Source of the DNA: Paenibacillus sp. W2I17
GTDB lineage: Bacteria > Bacillota > Bacilli > Paenibacillales > Paenibacillaceae
DNA length: 64,000 nucleotides
Assembly: GCF_030815985.1 (NCBI RefSeq)
Contig: NZ_JAUSXM010000001.1
Coordinates: forward strand, 6,386,001 to 6,450,000
Direction of reading: 5' to 3'
The position numbers and the translations under genes are program-made. The first letter of the stretch is position 1; each line of letters starts with the position of its first letter. Below the pieces are notes generated by a model, which was not told where the DNA came from, made no database searches, and saw only the letters and a program-made list of their open reading frames with translations. Below, one piece after another: positions 44,830-55,466 of this stretch.

Positions 44830-44865
44830 AAGGGCAGTTCTCCGAATTTACGGGGAACTGCCCTT
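44830..44865. terminator. Hairpin between convergent PTS and gdhA genes
   Basis: AAGGGCAGTTC (44830-44840) pairs with GAACTGCCCTT (44855-44865). T-rich sequence follows on both strands, so it may end both transcripts. Confidence 0.7.
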
Positions 44866-44896
44866 ATTCATTCCGTATAGATTAGTGAGAGATGAA

Positions 44897-46606
<1,710 letters not shown>

Positions 46607-46681
46607 ATGATGAAGAGAAACATGCCAATCAACATGGAGAACAAGGCTTGTATAGGGGGTGAAATTTATTATGAACCATAG
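46607..46681 (+). CDS. Possible 24-residue upstream peptide overlapping the GreA-like gene
   Basis: AAAAGGAGGAAAACAAG precedes ATGATG and a 24-codon reading (MMKRNMPINMENKACIGGEI, then YYEP) ending TAG at 46681, inside the next gene, whose start lies at 46671. The overlap of 11 bases in another frame suggests translational coupling. The ribosome site is better than that of the following gene. No family recognised. Confidence 0.4.
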   Translation: MMKRNMPINMENKACIGGEIYYEP

Positions 46682-47144
46682 GACTTCCCGCCATAATTGC
46701 AGAGAGAAGCTGGTGAGCCAGCTATTTACATTCGGTGAAGAGAAAAGAACATTTCTCGACGCCTATTTCGACGTGCGCGATCCAGAGCGGATACAATTGG
46801 AAAAACAATTGTCGGCATATAAGGAGTATGTGGAAAAACTGCTCCTGGGCCCGGATGAAGATCTGGACTCGGCGGTATTGATCGGTAGTCATATTGATTT
46901 TGAATATATCGATTTTCATACGTCAGATTCGTTCATGATTGTTATGCCAGAAGATACCAATCCTGATGAGGGTCGTATTTCCTTTCTCTCTCCAGTAGGG
47001 AGTCAATTACTGCTTGGCAGTGTAGGGGAAGTTAGGTCTGTTCATACACCATCAGGTTCTATGAGAATCCGCATTACGGGGATTGAGCTGAGGAGCGAAA
47101 CCTTGAACGAACCGGCCCTAGGGGGTGCAGATCATGCACTTTAA
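46671..47144 (+). CDS. GreA/GreB C-terminal-domain-like protein
   Basis: A 157-residue protein. The C-terminal 75 residues (DSFMIVMPEDTNPDEGRISF, then LSPVGSQLLLGSVGEV) match the FKBP-like domain of GreA/GreB and Rnk-type proteins that bind RNA polymerase. The N-terminal part is helical (KRTFLDAYFDVRDPERIQLE) but does not show the acidic coiled-coil tip of true Gre factors. It is probably a Gre-related regulator, not a transcript-cleavage factor. It lies directly upstream of khtT, overlapping it by 11 bases. In B. subtilis that place is held by khtS. Confidence 0.75.
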   Translation: MNHRTSRHNCREKLVSQLFTFGEEKRTFLDAYFDVRDPERIQLEKQLSAYKEYVEKLLLGPDEDLDSAVLIGSHIDFEYIDFHTSDSFMIVMPEDTNPDEGRISFLSPVGSQLLLGSVGEVRSVHTPSGSMRIRITGIELRSETLNEPALGGADHAL

Positions 47145-47640
47145 AGAGACGGACTTACCAGGGATTGGGCGTAAATACTGGCTGCATACCCGTAGTGGTG
47201 AGCACTTGGTCATTGTGATTCATAACGACGAGCGACGTGACCTGTTCCATATGGAGTCAGGGGATACACCTGAAGAGGTGGGTGATATGGTATCCCTTGT
47301 CACCCTGGATGATGATGAAGCCCGGGCGGTAGCCGCCATCGTTGGTGGTATGACCTATAAACCGAAGTTTCAGGATGAGCGTGAAGTGATGCTTGAAGGG
47401 CTGTTAATCGAATGGCTACGAATTGAACCTCACGCAGCAAGTGTAGGCATGACGATTGGTGAACTGGATATCCGTCAGGCTACGGGCGCCGTTATTCTCG
47501 CTGTTGTGACCAAGGATAAGGAGAAGCATTTTAATCCAGGTCCGGATTATGCTTTTACCGCTGGAGCTACAATTGTAGTTGCCGGTGAACGAAATCAGAT
47601 CAAACATCTCAAACAATTGTTGACTGATGGACGGACTTAG
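47134..47640 (+). CDS. khtT: K+/H+ antiporter regulatory subunit KhtT
   Basis: A 168-residue cytosolic subunit that gates the KhtU antiporter. The C-terminal 85 residues are an RCK_C/TrkA_C domain (MTIGELDIRQATGAVILAVV, then NPGPDYAFTAGATIVVAGER), where nucleotides including c-di-AMP bind in B. subtilis KhtT. ATG at 47134 follows AGGGGGTGC. The overlap with the upstream GreA-like gene and a three-base gap to khtU show one operon. Confidence 0.9.
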   Translation: MHFKETDLPGIGRKYWLHTRSGEHLVIVIHNDERRDLFHMESGDTPEEVGDMVSLVTLDDDEARAVAAIVGGMTYKPKFQDEREVMLEGLLIEWLRIEPHAASVGMTIGELDIRQATGAVILAVVTKDKEKHFNPGPDYAFTAGATIVVAGERNQIKHLKQLLTDGRT

Positions 47641-47643
47641 CCT

Positions 47644-48849
47644 ATGGATATGCTCATATTCGAAGTGGGAATTGCCGTTGCGCTGATTACACTTACTGGG
47701 CTGATATCTTCACGATTACGATTTTCGGTCATTCCTTTCTATATCCTGATTGGTATGGCTGTTGGACCACATGCACCACAGATCGGCATAGTGGATTTAC
47801 GTTTTATCGAAAGTTCGACCTTTATTGAATTCATGGGCAGGCTTGGCATTTTGTTTTTGTTATTTTATCTGGGTTTGGAGTTCTCGGTCTCCCGTTTATT
47901 AAAGTCTGGTAAAGCCATTCTGACCGGGGGGATGTTCTATGTTGGCCTGAATTTTGTCTCTGGATTGCTGTTGGGGTGGTTCATGGATCTGCCCCTTCAG
48001 GAGACACTTGTTGTCTGCGGGATCATGACCAGCTCTTCTACAGCCATTGTAGCTAAAGTGCTCGTTGATCTGAAACGCACGGCAAACCCTGAAACAGAGA
48101 TTATCATGGGCATGATCATGTTTGATGACTTGTTCATCGCGATTCATATCTCCATCCTGACTGGGCTTGTGCTCAGCGGGGCAACTTCATTCTTAAGTGT
48201 TCTGCTGGTATCGCTGTCTGCCCTGCTGTTTATTGTGCTGTTCCTGATTATTGGCAGGAAAAGCATCAAATATATTGATAAGGCACTGAATATCAAGTCA
48301 TCAGAGTTGTTTCTGCTTACTGTCATGACACTGCTCTTCCTGGTGGCTGGTTTCTCGGAGACACTGCATGTAGCGGAAGCTATTGGAGCGTTGATGATGG
48401 GGCTTGTGCTGGGCGAATCAAGACATGTGAGTCGGATTGAACATCAGATCATGCCTTTCAAAGATTTTTTTGGTGCAATTTTCTTCTTCAGTTTTGGCCT
48501 GACCATCGAGCCGGCTTCACTTGGCGGAGCTGTTGGGATGACGATTATTGCCGTTATTCTGACGATTGCCAGTAACTATGGTGCAGGTATGATTGCTGGC
48601 AGATTGGCTGGAATGAGCCCTAAGGCCTCGTTGAATGTGGGCTTTACCTTGGTCTCGCGGGGCGAATTCTCCATTATCATGGCGAACATCGGCAAGGCCG
48701 GAGGGCTGATGGCATCCATCCAATCGTTTGCCGTGTTGTATGTGTTAATTCTGGCTGTGCTGGGGCCTATCCTGACAAAAGAATCTCCGCGGATCTATGC
48801 TCAGTATGCGCGGCTAAGGAAGCGGATGAAACGAAGGGAAACAGGTTGA
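47644..48849 (+). CDS. khtU: K+/H+ antiporter KhtU (CPA2 family)
   Basis: A 401-residue membrane antiporter with about 12 helices. The conserved GLEFS region (LFYLGLEFSVSRLLKSG), the MTSSSTAIVAKVL segment and the helix-5 MFDDLFIA Asp pair are visible. No cytosolic RCK domain is attached; KhtT supplies it. It exports K+ in exchange for protons under alkaline stress or dialdehyde exposure in the B. subtilis homologue. A strong terminator follows. Confidence 0.92.
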   Translation: MDMLIFEVGIAVALITLTGLISSRLRFSVIPFYILIGMAVGPHAPQIGIVDLRFIESSTFIEFMGRLGILFLLFYLGLEFSVSRLLKSGKAILTGGMFYVGLNFVSGLLLGWFMDLPLQETLVVCGIMTSSSTAIVAKVLVDLKRTANPETEIIMGMIMFDDLFIAIHISILTGLVLSGATSFLSVLLVSLSALLFIVLFLIIGRKSIKYIDKALNIKSSELFLLTVMTLLFLVAGFSETLHVAEAIGALMMGLVLGESRHVSRIEHQIMPFKDFFGAIFFFSFGLTIEPASLGGAVGMTIIAVILTIASNYGAGMIAGRLAGMSPKASLNVGFTLVSRGEFSIIMANIGKAGGLMASIQSFAVLYVLILAVLGPILTKESPRIYAQYARLRKRMKRRETG

Positions 48850-48906
48850 GTCAAACGCTGGCTGTCCTTGGACAGACCGGGTATTCTGACCGTAGTGTTT
48901 AATAGG

Positions 48907-48956
48907 CGCCACACCATTCGGAGAGAGAAATTACTCCGGGGTGTGGCGTTTTTTTT
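48907..48956 (+). terminator. Rho-independent terminator
   Basis: CGCCACACC (48907-48915) pairs with GGTGTGGCG (48940-48948), with an inner CGGAG/CTCCG pair and eight T. It ends the khtTU operon. Between it and the repeat at 49145 I see only AT-rich sequence. Confidence 0.9.
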
Positions 48957-49144
48957 ATTATTGGGAATCGTCCCAATGTCGGCTTGTAATTATGCTCATT
49001 CCACCAAATTATGGTATGTATCCATATCTTGTGCGTGGTCGTGAATATTTAAGTCCAGAGGCAGGACTATAGATGTGATTTAGTAGAGAAGGATTGAAAA
49101 TAAGAAGTTATTATGTAAAATAATGTTATATTCAAATCTAGCAG

Positions 49145-49321
49145 TTGAACTAACCATTTACACGAGAACGTAGAGGATAGAAGAAACCTGAAGAAGCGGA
49201 GCGTTCGCCTTTATCAACAGATTTTCACCTTTGTAAAATTGAATCAAAAAATCTGGGGATAACAGTGATCGGAAGGTTGTTCTGTCATCGGAGTGGCAAG
49301 TGTAAATATTCTTTAATTCAA
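49145..49321 (+). repeat. 178-bp structured repeat, copy C
   Basis: Inverted ends TTGAACTAACCATTTACACG and GTGTAAAT...TTTAATTCAA. The stem is GATAGAA (49176-49182) with TTCTGTC (49280-49286), where a G-U pair replaces the G-C of copy A. The middle stem CAGATTTT/AAAATCTG is longer than in copy A. It lies 48 bases upstream of the expansin start. Confidence 0.85.
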
Positions 49322-49369
49322 CTTATGTTTCAATGTAACAGAAGGTAGAATGACGAGGAGGAATAGCTC

Positions 49370-50086
49370 ATGAACAAGAGAAGTAGATTTCAACGGTTAA
49401 AATGGGCCAGTACAGGGATGTTGCTCAGTCTCGTATTATTTGCTCTACCTGCATCTGCTGCTTGGAACGATACATATCAGGGTTACGCGACGTATACGGG
49501 CTCAGGTTACTCGGGAGGTGCAGTATTGCTTGATCCCATCCCGGCGGACATGAAGATTACTGCACTTAATCCGTTCCAACTCAATTATAACGGTGTCAAA
49601 GCCGCTTTAGCGGGAGCCTATCTCGAGGTGCAGGGTCCTAAAGGCAAAACAACCGTCTATGTAACAGACCTCTATCCAGAAGGCGCCAGCGGAGCGCTGG
49701 ATCTCTCACCGAATGCCTTTAACCTGATCGGTGACCCAAAGGCAGGCAAAATCGATATCAGTTGGAAAGTGGTCAAAGCTCCAATTCAAGGCAACGTCTC
49801 CTATCGGATCAAGGAAGGCAGCAGTCAGTGGTGGGCAGCCATTCAGGTTCGTAATCACAAATATCCGGTGCTGAAGTTCGAAGTGAAACAGAAGGATGGC
49901 ACGTGGCTCAATCTTGAAAAGCAAGACTATAATCATTTCCTCGGAACTGGACTGGGCAAAGAAAAACTAAACGTTCGTATTACCGATATTCGCGGTCAGG
50001 TATTAAATGACACGATCCCGGCTCTGCCTAATGATGGGTCAGGCGGAGCATATATCGTACCGGGCAATGTACAGTTTCCCGATTGA
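49370..50086 (+). CDS. Bacterial expansin (EXLX-type)
   Basis: A 238-residue secreted expansin of the YoaJ/EXLX1 type, which loosens cellulose-based walls without hydrolysis. A signal peptide (LLSLVLFALPASAA) is followed by a double-psi beta-barrel (TYQGYATYTGSGYSGGAVLL, TTVYVTDLYPEGASGALDLS with the key Asp) and a carbohydrate-binding domain (QWWAAIQVRNHKYPVLKFEV) with a surface aromatic row. Length is as in EXLX1. AGGAGGAATAGC precedes the ATG. It supports a plant-associated lifestyle with the glycosidases of this window. Confidence 0.92.
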   Translation: MNKRSRFQRLKWASTGMLLSLVLFALPASAAWNDTYQGYATYTGSGYSGGAVLLDPIPADMKITALNPFQLNYNGVKAALAGAYLEVQGPKGKTTVYVTDLYPEGASGALDLSPNAFNLIGDPKAGKIDISWKVVKAPIQGNVSYRIKEGSSQWWAAIQVRNHKYPVLKFEVKQKDGTWLNLEKQDYNHFLGTGLGKEKLNVRITDIRGQVLNDTIPALPNDGSGGAYIVPGNVQFPD

Positions 50087-50140
50087 CAGATATACGGAGT
50101 TGTTATAAAAAGAAGTATGGTCATAGACGTATTCTTAACG

Positions 50141-50168
50141 AAAAGTCGTACACTGTACGGCTTTTTTT
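50141..50168 (+). terminator. Rho-independent terminator
   Basis: AAGTCGTAC (50143-50151) pairs with GTACGGCTT (50155-50163), followed by TTTTT. It ends the expansin gene. Confidence 0.8.
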
Positions 50169-50195
50169 GTATACGAAAAGAGGAGAATGTAACGT

Positions 50196-51143
50196 ATGAA
50201 AAAAAGTTTGCCTTCATATCAGACAACACATCCCTATTGGAAACAGTATCAGGGCTTTTTCCCGGAAGAAGTGAGGTTAGGGGAGCATACAGCTCCTGAG
50301 GAAGAATGGTGGGAGTCAAATGGGGTTCATATGCATATCGATCGTTTACCTGCGCCGGAGTCTTCAATCAAAATTCTGTTCATTCATGGTGCGGGAGGCA
50401 ATGGCAGGTTGCTCGCTCCGTATGCCCGCATGTTACAGCGACATGGATACGAGGTGGTATCGCCAGACCTTCCACCGTATGGGTTAAGTTATGCAATGTC
50501 TGGTACACGTATCAACTATGAACTATGGATAGAGCTGCTTGTTTCACTCATCGAACGGGAATACAAGAATGACGGTAAGCCAATCGTTGTATTGGGAAGT
50601 AGCATCGGAGGTATGCTGGCCTATCACACCAGTGCACGCAGCAAGCGTGTTAAGGGTCTGATCGCAACTACATTTGTAGATACGAGTAATCCGGAAATGC
50701 GTGACCAGCTTGCACCGAATCGTCTGGTGAGCCGGGTGGGAAAACGGATGATGGATCTGTTCCCAGGTCTGCTGGATCATGTACGTATTTCGGTCAAACA
50801 GGTATCCCGAATGCAACTGATTACTAATAACAAGGATTTAACCCGACTTATTATGAATGATCCACAAGCGGCAGCTACACGTATTCCGTTGGAATTATTA
50901 AGAACATTCCTTAATAAAAAACCGGAGGTAAGCCCGGAACAGTTCAACCAGTGTCCGGTCCTGTTGGTTCACCCTGAACTGGACCCCATGACACCGATCA
51001 GGTTCAGCCAATCTTTTTTTGATCGTCTGGTGGTGGACAAGGAATGTGTGATCTTGGAAGGGGCAGGTCATTTTCCTATAGAGCAGCCAGGACTGAACCA
51101 GTTGGAGGTAGCGGTACTACGATTTTTACAACAAATTCAATGA
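50196..51143 (+). CDS. Alpha/beta hydrolase, cytoplasmic
   Basis: A 315-residue alpha/beta-hydrolase without signal. The oxyanion strand is ILFIHGAGGNGRLLAPYARM, nucleophile Ser in VVLGSSIGGMLAYH, Asp in LLVHPELDPMTPI and His in LEGAGHFPIEQPG. Such enzymes are esterases, lactonases or dehalogenase relatives; the substrate is not predictable. GAGGAG precedes the ATG. No operon partner is evident. Confidence 0.85.
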   Translation: MKKSLPSYQTTHPYWKQYQGFFPEEVRLGEHTAPEEEWWESNGVHMHIDRLPAPESSIKILFIHGAGGNGRLLAPYARMLQRHGYEVVSPDLPPYGLSYAMSGTRINYELWIELLVSLIEREYKNDGKPIVVLGSSIGGMLAYHTSARSKRVKGLIATTFVDTSNPEMRDQLAPNRLVSRVGKRMMDLFPGLLDHVRISVKQVSRMQLITNNKDLTRLIMNDPQAAATRIPLELLRTFLNKKPEVSPEQFNQCPVLLVHPELDPMTPIRFSQSFFDRLVVDKECVILEGAGHFPIEQPGLNQLEVAVLRFLQQIQ

Positions 51144-51202
51144 TGACCACAGGCTACTACACTGCTTCGCATAAGATAGTTTACATATCCTACGTACATA
51201 AA

Positions 51203-51225
51203 ACACCTCCCATTAAGGGAGGTGT
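51203..51225 (-). terminator. Terminator overlapping the end of the PhzF gene
   Basis: ACACCTCCC (51203-51211) pairs with GGGAGGTGT (51217-51225), followed on the minus strand by TTTTATGT. The stop codon sits in the loop, so the 5' arm is coding sequence. Confidence 0.8.
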
Positions 51226-52091
51226 ATTTGAATGTTTTCGATATGAATTGCATTACCGCCAACCTGAATCTGTGTAATTTCATTAGAGCTGCCCAGCGTT
51301 AATCTGGCTCGGATCTCGGAGGGGCGGTTCATGGTATACCCTTGTCTGATCGTGTACGTGTGAAGATGAGGATCTGTAAGCTGGTTGTACTGGAATAAAT
51401 AACAGAGCATTGCACCATTGGATGTGCCAGTTGCGCTCTCTTCCGGTATATCATAAAGCGGTGCAAAATTACGGCATTCTGCCAGAACGTCCATATCATC
51501 TGATTCGAGTGTAAACACGTGATAACCTATGGCATGATGAGCCTTGCTTATTTCAGTGATACGCTGGAAGTCAGGGTCGATTTTGGTCAGAACATCAACA
51601 TCCCTAACAGCTATCAGGATATCGGGTAGCCCGGTAGACACAATCTGTACAGGTAGCTCGGAATGCAAATCCTCCATAGAAATACGTAACGAATCGGCAA
51701 TCTGCTGTCGATCCACGATCTCCCCATACTCCGGCAACGTCTGAGACAGATAGACTTCTCCATTGACTTCGATATCAACTTTAAGAATTCCGGCCAGTGT
51801 CTCCAGTGTATATGTACCAACATTAACAAGCTGCTGTGTCTTCATTAGATAAAATAATGCAATTGTGGCATGTCCACATAGATCGACTTCATCACTTGGG
51901 GTGAAATAACGCACTTTGAAATCAGCCTGATCCGATGGCATAACAAATGCAGTCTCTGAAAAACCGACTTGTCTGGCAATCTCCTGCATCTGGGTTTCAG
52001 ACAAATACGCTGCTTGTAAAACAACACCTGCGGGGTTTCCGCCATGAGCCTTGTCCGAAAATGCATGTAATGTACTTACTTCTACTTCCAT
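51213..52091 (-). CDS. PhzF-family isomerase
   Basis: A 292-residue PhzF/diaminopimelate-epimerase-fold protein. The start VSTLHAFSDKAHGGNPAGVV, then the catalytic Glu in GFSETAFVMPS, and DLCGHATIALFYL are diagnostic, as is ESATGTSNGAMLCYL near the C terminus. Members isomerise small cyclic or unsaturated acids; phenazine synthesis is unlikely without the other phz genes. It is transcribed alone, convergent with the upstream hydrolase. Confidence 0.9.
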   Translation of the reverse strand: MEVEVSTLHAFSDKAHGGNPAGVVLQAAYLSETQMQEIARQVGFSETAFVMPSDQADFKVRYFTPSDEVDLCGHATIALFYLMKTQQLVNVGTYTLETLAGILKVDIEVNGEVYLSQTLPEYGEIVDRQQIADSLRISMEDLHSELPVQIVSTGLPDILIAVRDVDVLTKIDPDFQRITEISKAHHAIGYHVFTLESDDMDVLAECRNFAPLYDIPEESATGTSNGAMLCYLFQYNQLTDPHLHTYTIRQGYTMNRPSEIRARLTLGSSNEITQIQVGGNAIHIENIQIHLP

Positions 52092-52286
52092 CGTGTTACC
52101 TCGCTTGTTCAGTTATTGGGTTAAGATTTAACGTAATCGATAATCGACATTATATCACGATTGTTGAACGGGCTTGTGAATCCCAGATTGCTGTGAATTT
52201 TGAATGATTAGGTCAAGTGATCGCTGGGAAAGGGTAATGATGGAGGAGAGCATAACGATAATCCAATGGAAAGGCTGGGATCTCTA

Positions 52287-53213
52287 ATGAAAGCAATTGT
52301 CATTGAGGAATTTGGTGGAGCGGAACAATTGAAGGAACAAGAAGTAGCCAAGCCAGCATGTGGAGTGAATCAGGTGTTAATCCAAACGTATGCCACGTCG
52401 GTGAATCCGGTAGACTTCAAAATCAGACAAGGTGATATGAAAGAAGCAGCGGAGAATTTTCCGTTGATTCTGGGCGGCGATGTTGCGGGTATTGTGGCTG
52501 AAGCAGGCTCGAATGTCACTCGGTTCAGAGAAGGTGATCGGGTATTTGCGCGTCCGCGTCAATTCGGAACCTATGCAGAATATGTTGCTGTTGATGCGGA
52601 TATTATTGCCCGTATACCGGAGCTACTGAGTTTCGAGGAAGCAGCAGCGATCCCGCTGGCGGCGATGACGGCATGGCAGGCACTTGTGGATCACGGACGT
52701 TTAGGCAAAGGGCAGAAGGTACTCATTCATGCTGGTGCAGGTGGTGTGGGAACGTATGCCATTCAGATTGCTAAGTCCCTCGGCGCTGAAGTGGCTTCCA
52801 CGGCGAGTGAATCAAACGAAGCGTTGCTTCGTTCGTTGGGTGTGGATCATTTTATCAATTATAAAAAAGAAGATTTCTCGGAGAATCTCTCCGGTTATGA
52901 TGTAGTGCTGGACACCATGGGCGGTGATATTCAGCGCGATAGCTTCAAGGTGTTAAAGTCTGGCGGGCATCTGGTATCCTTGGTGGAACAACCGGATGAG
53001 AAGCTTGCCAAGGAAGCCGGAGTAACGGCCAACGTCTTCATGATGGAGCCCAAAGGGGATCAACTGGATCAGCTGGCTGAACTGGCTGCGGAAGGCAAGC
53101 TCAAATCGATTATTGATGGAACGTACCCGCTAACTCAACAGGGAGTAAGGGAAGCACATGAGAAGAGCGAAACCCATCATACCCGCGGGAAACTGGTTAT
53201 TCAGGTGCAATAG
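52287..53213 (+). CDS. Zinc-less NADPH:quinone oxidoreductase
   Basis: A 308-residue medium-chain dehydrogenase of the quinone-reductase branch. MKAIVIEEFGGAEQLK opens it; the nucleotide site is VLIHAGAGGVGTYAIQIAKS and no structural zinc Cys cluster is present. VNPVDFKIRQGDM and GGDVAGIVAEAGSNV are typical. It reduces quinones or enones with NADPH. The start at 52287 has only a weak site; an upstream in-frame ATG at 52266 follows GGAGGAGAG at a long distance. Its 3' end overlaps the convergent DJ-1 gene by 17 bases. Confidence 0.88.
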   Translation: MKAIVIEEFGGAEQLKEQEVAKPACGVNQVLIQTYATSVNPVDFKIRQGDMKEAAENFPLILGGDVAGIVAEAGSNVTRFREGDRVFARPRQFGTYAEYVAVDADIIARIPELLSFEEAAAIPLAAMTAWQALVDHGRLGKGQKVLIHAGAGGVGTYAIQIAKSLGAEVASTASESNEALLRSLGVDHFINYKKEDFSENLSGYDVVLDTMGGDIQRDSFKVLKSGGHLVSLVEQPDEKLAKEAGVTANVFMMEPKGDQLDQLAELAAEGKLKSIIDGTYPLTQQGVREAHEKSETHHTRGKLVIQVQ

Positions 53214-53835
53214 AATTCATTAATTCGTAGAAGTATTTGGACTCATGAGTCTGATATAGATTATACCAGGCCTGTAATGTTTCTGGTGCAAAGACATTCA
53301 ACAGCTTCAACACATGCATTGTAAATTCTAACGGAGCTATTCCAGATGCAGTAACTACATTTCCATCGGTTACTGCAGGCTCCGTTTGATAATATGTTTC
53401 TCCAGCATAATCTGGGCATATCATCTTCAGATATTCTAAATCATTGCTTGTATGCTGTCTGGAATCCAGTATCCCTATTTTTGCAAGTGCAACTGTCGCA
53501 CCGCAAATCGCCGCAATAACCGTACCCTCTTCTATAGAGGCAGCAACTTTTTTTAATAGGGGATCATGGATGGTGTCCATCCAGGTGTTTCCTCCCGGAA
53601 GAATGATGACATCGTCACCTTTCAATGTACATTCATCAATAGAAATATGAGGAAGGATGTTCAATCCGCCCATGGTAGTTACCGGATGTTTATCCACGCC
53701 TACGGTTACGACCTGTAAAGGCTGGATCTCTTTCCTGAAATACCTTCCCGAGTTCAACTCAGCAGTTAGATATCCTACCTCCCAGTCTGACATCGTATCA
53801 AATACATATAGATATACGTTCTTTGTTTGCATCAT
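53197..53835 (-). CDS. DJ-1/PfpI family protein
   Basis: A 212-residue DJ-1/PfpI-like protein. Nucleophile Cys lies in the elbow VIAAICGATVALAKIG, preceded by IILPGGNTWMD. Relatives include glyoxalase-III-like, chaperone and amidotransferase-like enzymes. I start at the ATG at 53835, with AAAGGAG five bases ahead. It is convergent with the quinone reductase (17-base overlap) and divergent from the cyclase gene, with a 12-bp perfect inverted repeat between. Confidence 0.85.
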   Translation of the reverse strand: MMQTKNVYLYVFDTMSDWEVGYLTAELNSGRYFRKEIQPLQVVTVGVDKHPVTTMGGLNILPHISIDECTLKGDDVIILPGGNTWMDTIHDPLLKKVAASIEEGTVIAAICGATVALAKIGILDSRQHTSNDLEYLKMICPDYAGETYYQTEPAVTDGNVVTASGIAPLEFTMHVLKLLNVFAPETLQAWYNLYQTHESKYFYELMNSIAPE

Positions 53836-53887
53836 ACATGCTCCTTTTGTTTTCATGATTGAATGGATTACTCTTGTATTATAAATA

Positions 53888-53918
53888 AACTTCACTGACA
53901 ACTACGGTCAGTGAAGTT
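53888..53918. promoter_or_regulatory. Perfect 12-bp inverted repeat between divergent genes
   Basis: AACTTCACTGAC (53888-53899) and GTCAGTGAAGTT (53907-53918), seven bases apart. The ACTGAC...GTCAGT core is like TetR-family operators. With T runs on both sides it could also be a terminator hairpin, but it lies between gene starts, so an operator is more likely. Confidence 0.45.
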
Positions 53919-54031
53919 TTTGAATTTGAAATTTATAGCCCTAAGAACCAATATAGGGACTGCTCCCCAATTGCAGTGGAATAAGATATAATAGGAGAAA
54001 TTTATTCCATTTTGTGCATGAGGTGATTAGG

Positions 54032-54769
54032 ATGTCCAACGAACTCATTCAAGCCATTCAATTGTTAAAAGAAAAGAAATGGGTGGATCTGACCCATACG
54101 TTTGGTCCAGGCTCTCCACATTTTTCAGCTTTTGAGGCAGCACAATTCGATACACTGTTTGATCACGATCAAGGTTTCTTTGCCCAGAGCTTCAAGTTCC
54201 CGGGTCAATACGGGACACATCTTGATGCGCCGATCCACTTCGTTCGGGATACCCGGTATCTGGATGAACTAGGTTTGAAGGAGCTTGTGCTCCCGCTTGT
54301 GGTCATTGACCAGTCCGCTGAAGTGCAGAATAATCCGGACTTTACACTGGATGTGGAGCATATTCTTGCATTTGAAAGAGAGCATGGCGTGATTGAAGCT
54401 GGAAGCTTTGTAGCCTTACGTACCGATTGGAGCAAACGCTGGCCTAACCATGAAGCATTTGATAACAAGGATTCGGAGGGTAACAGTCATGCACCCGGAT
54501 GGTCGGTTAGTGCGCTCATGTTTTTATTCGAGGAAAGAAAAATACAGGCGATCGGTCATGAAACCTTTGACACGGATTCAGCGGTGGATTATCAGAAGAA
54601 TGGAGCACTTCTGGCAGAATATTATGTACTTGCCCAGGATACATACCAGGTCGAGCTGTTAACTAACCTGGATCAAGTGCCGGCTAAAGGCGCGGTAATC
54701 TTCAACATTGTACCGAAGGCGGAGAAAGCATCTGGTTTTCCAGTCCGATCTTTTGCCATTTTGCCTTAA
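54032..54769 (+). CDS. Cyclase/kynurenine-formamidase-like protein
   Basis: A 245-residue protein of the cyclase (Kyn_form) superfamily. Its metal site HxGTHxDxPxH appears as GQYGTHLDAPIHF, and the start LKEKKWVDLTHTFGPGSPHF fits. Members hydrolyse N-formyl or ring amides using zinc or manganese. GAGGTGATTAGG precedes the ATG at 54032. The substrate is unknown. The array of short repeats begins about 200 bases after its stop. Confidence 0.88.
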   Translation: MSNELIQAIQLLKEKKWVDLTHTFGPGSPHFSAFEAAQFDTLFDHDQGFFAQSFKFPGQYGTHLDAPIHFVRDTRYLDELGLKELVLPLVVIDQSAEVQNNPDFTLDVEHILAFEREHGVIEAGSFVALRTDWSKRWPNHEAFDNKDSEGNSHAPGWSVSALMFLFEERKIQAIGHETFDTDSAVDYQKNGALLAEYYVLAQDTYQVELLTNLDQVPAKGAVIFNIVPKAEKASGFPVRSFAILP

Positions 54770-54977
54770 ACTAGATAGATCAAAAGCTGAATTAGATAAA
54801 TCAGGCACTAACAGTTATGAATTAACTCATAGAGGGATCATTCATTTACTCAAAAGTGTGGCGTACATTGTAAGGTGTAGCTTAACAATGAATTCAATAA
54901 ACATTTAAAATAATCTTGGAAATAGTGTTGTAAATACAAATCTGAATAACGCTCCCAAAAAGAAATACTAAATACTC

Positions 54978-55065
54978 TTCAACTAACGGGAAACAATAGC
55001 ACAGTAAAGAGCACTAACAGCCGATCATTGTGATCGGCTGTTAATTCTGGCAGGTTAACGCAACA
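54978..55065 (+). repeat. Array repeat R8 (complete unit)
   Basis: Left element AACTAACGGGAAACAATAGC, a 13-bp perfect hairpin (TAACAGCCGATCA / TGATCGGCTGTTA, 55015-55043), then the right element CTGGCAGGTTAACGCAACAT. It starts the second array and precedes the three-helix membrane gene by 48 bases. The 200 bases before it hold no supported gene. Confidence 0.8.
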
Positions 55066-55112
55066 TAACAATTATCGGAAGCGTCTAAAGAAAACGAGTA
55101 CGGAGGTGTAAG

Positions 55113-55457
55113 ATGATATTATGGTCTATTTGCATAATATTCGTTACTATTTCGATCGTCGTTCTAAGAAAAGCTGGTGTGCTATACCCTTTCTCTAAGG
55201 GATTCGCATTGGCTGCTGGTATATCCTTGTTAGCTGTGGCTTGTCTTGCCCAAAACTACACTCAGAGTTTAATTCCCGTGGCTAACGATGGAATAGCCAT
55301 ATCTAACCAGATAGCTTACTGGATAATAGGTGAAGATGGTTGGTCTCATGATTTGTTTTTGAATACACTTAAACTATCGATTTTTTTCACCGGAATCATT
55401 ATCATACTTTATCCAGTAATTCTTGTAGCTGAGTCGAAATTTTGTTCAAAGGCTTGA
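55113..55457 (+). CDS. Three-helix membrane protein in the second array
   Basis: A 114-residue membrane protein with three hydrophobic segments (WSICIIFVTISIVVL, FALAAGISLLAVACLA, LSIFFTGIIIILYPVILV). CGGAGGTGTAAG precedes the ATG. The family is not recognised. It lies alone between repeats R8 and R9; its stop is nine bases before R9. Confidence 0.6.
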   Translation: MILWSICIIFVTISIVVLRKAGVLYPFSKGFALAAGISLLAVACLAQNYTQSLIPVANDGIAISNQIAYWIIGEDGWSHDLFLNTLKLSIFFTGIIIILYPVILVAESKFCSKA

Positions 55458-55466
55458 TGCTCTGAC

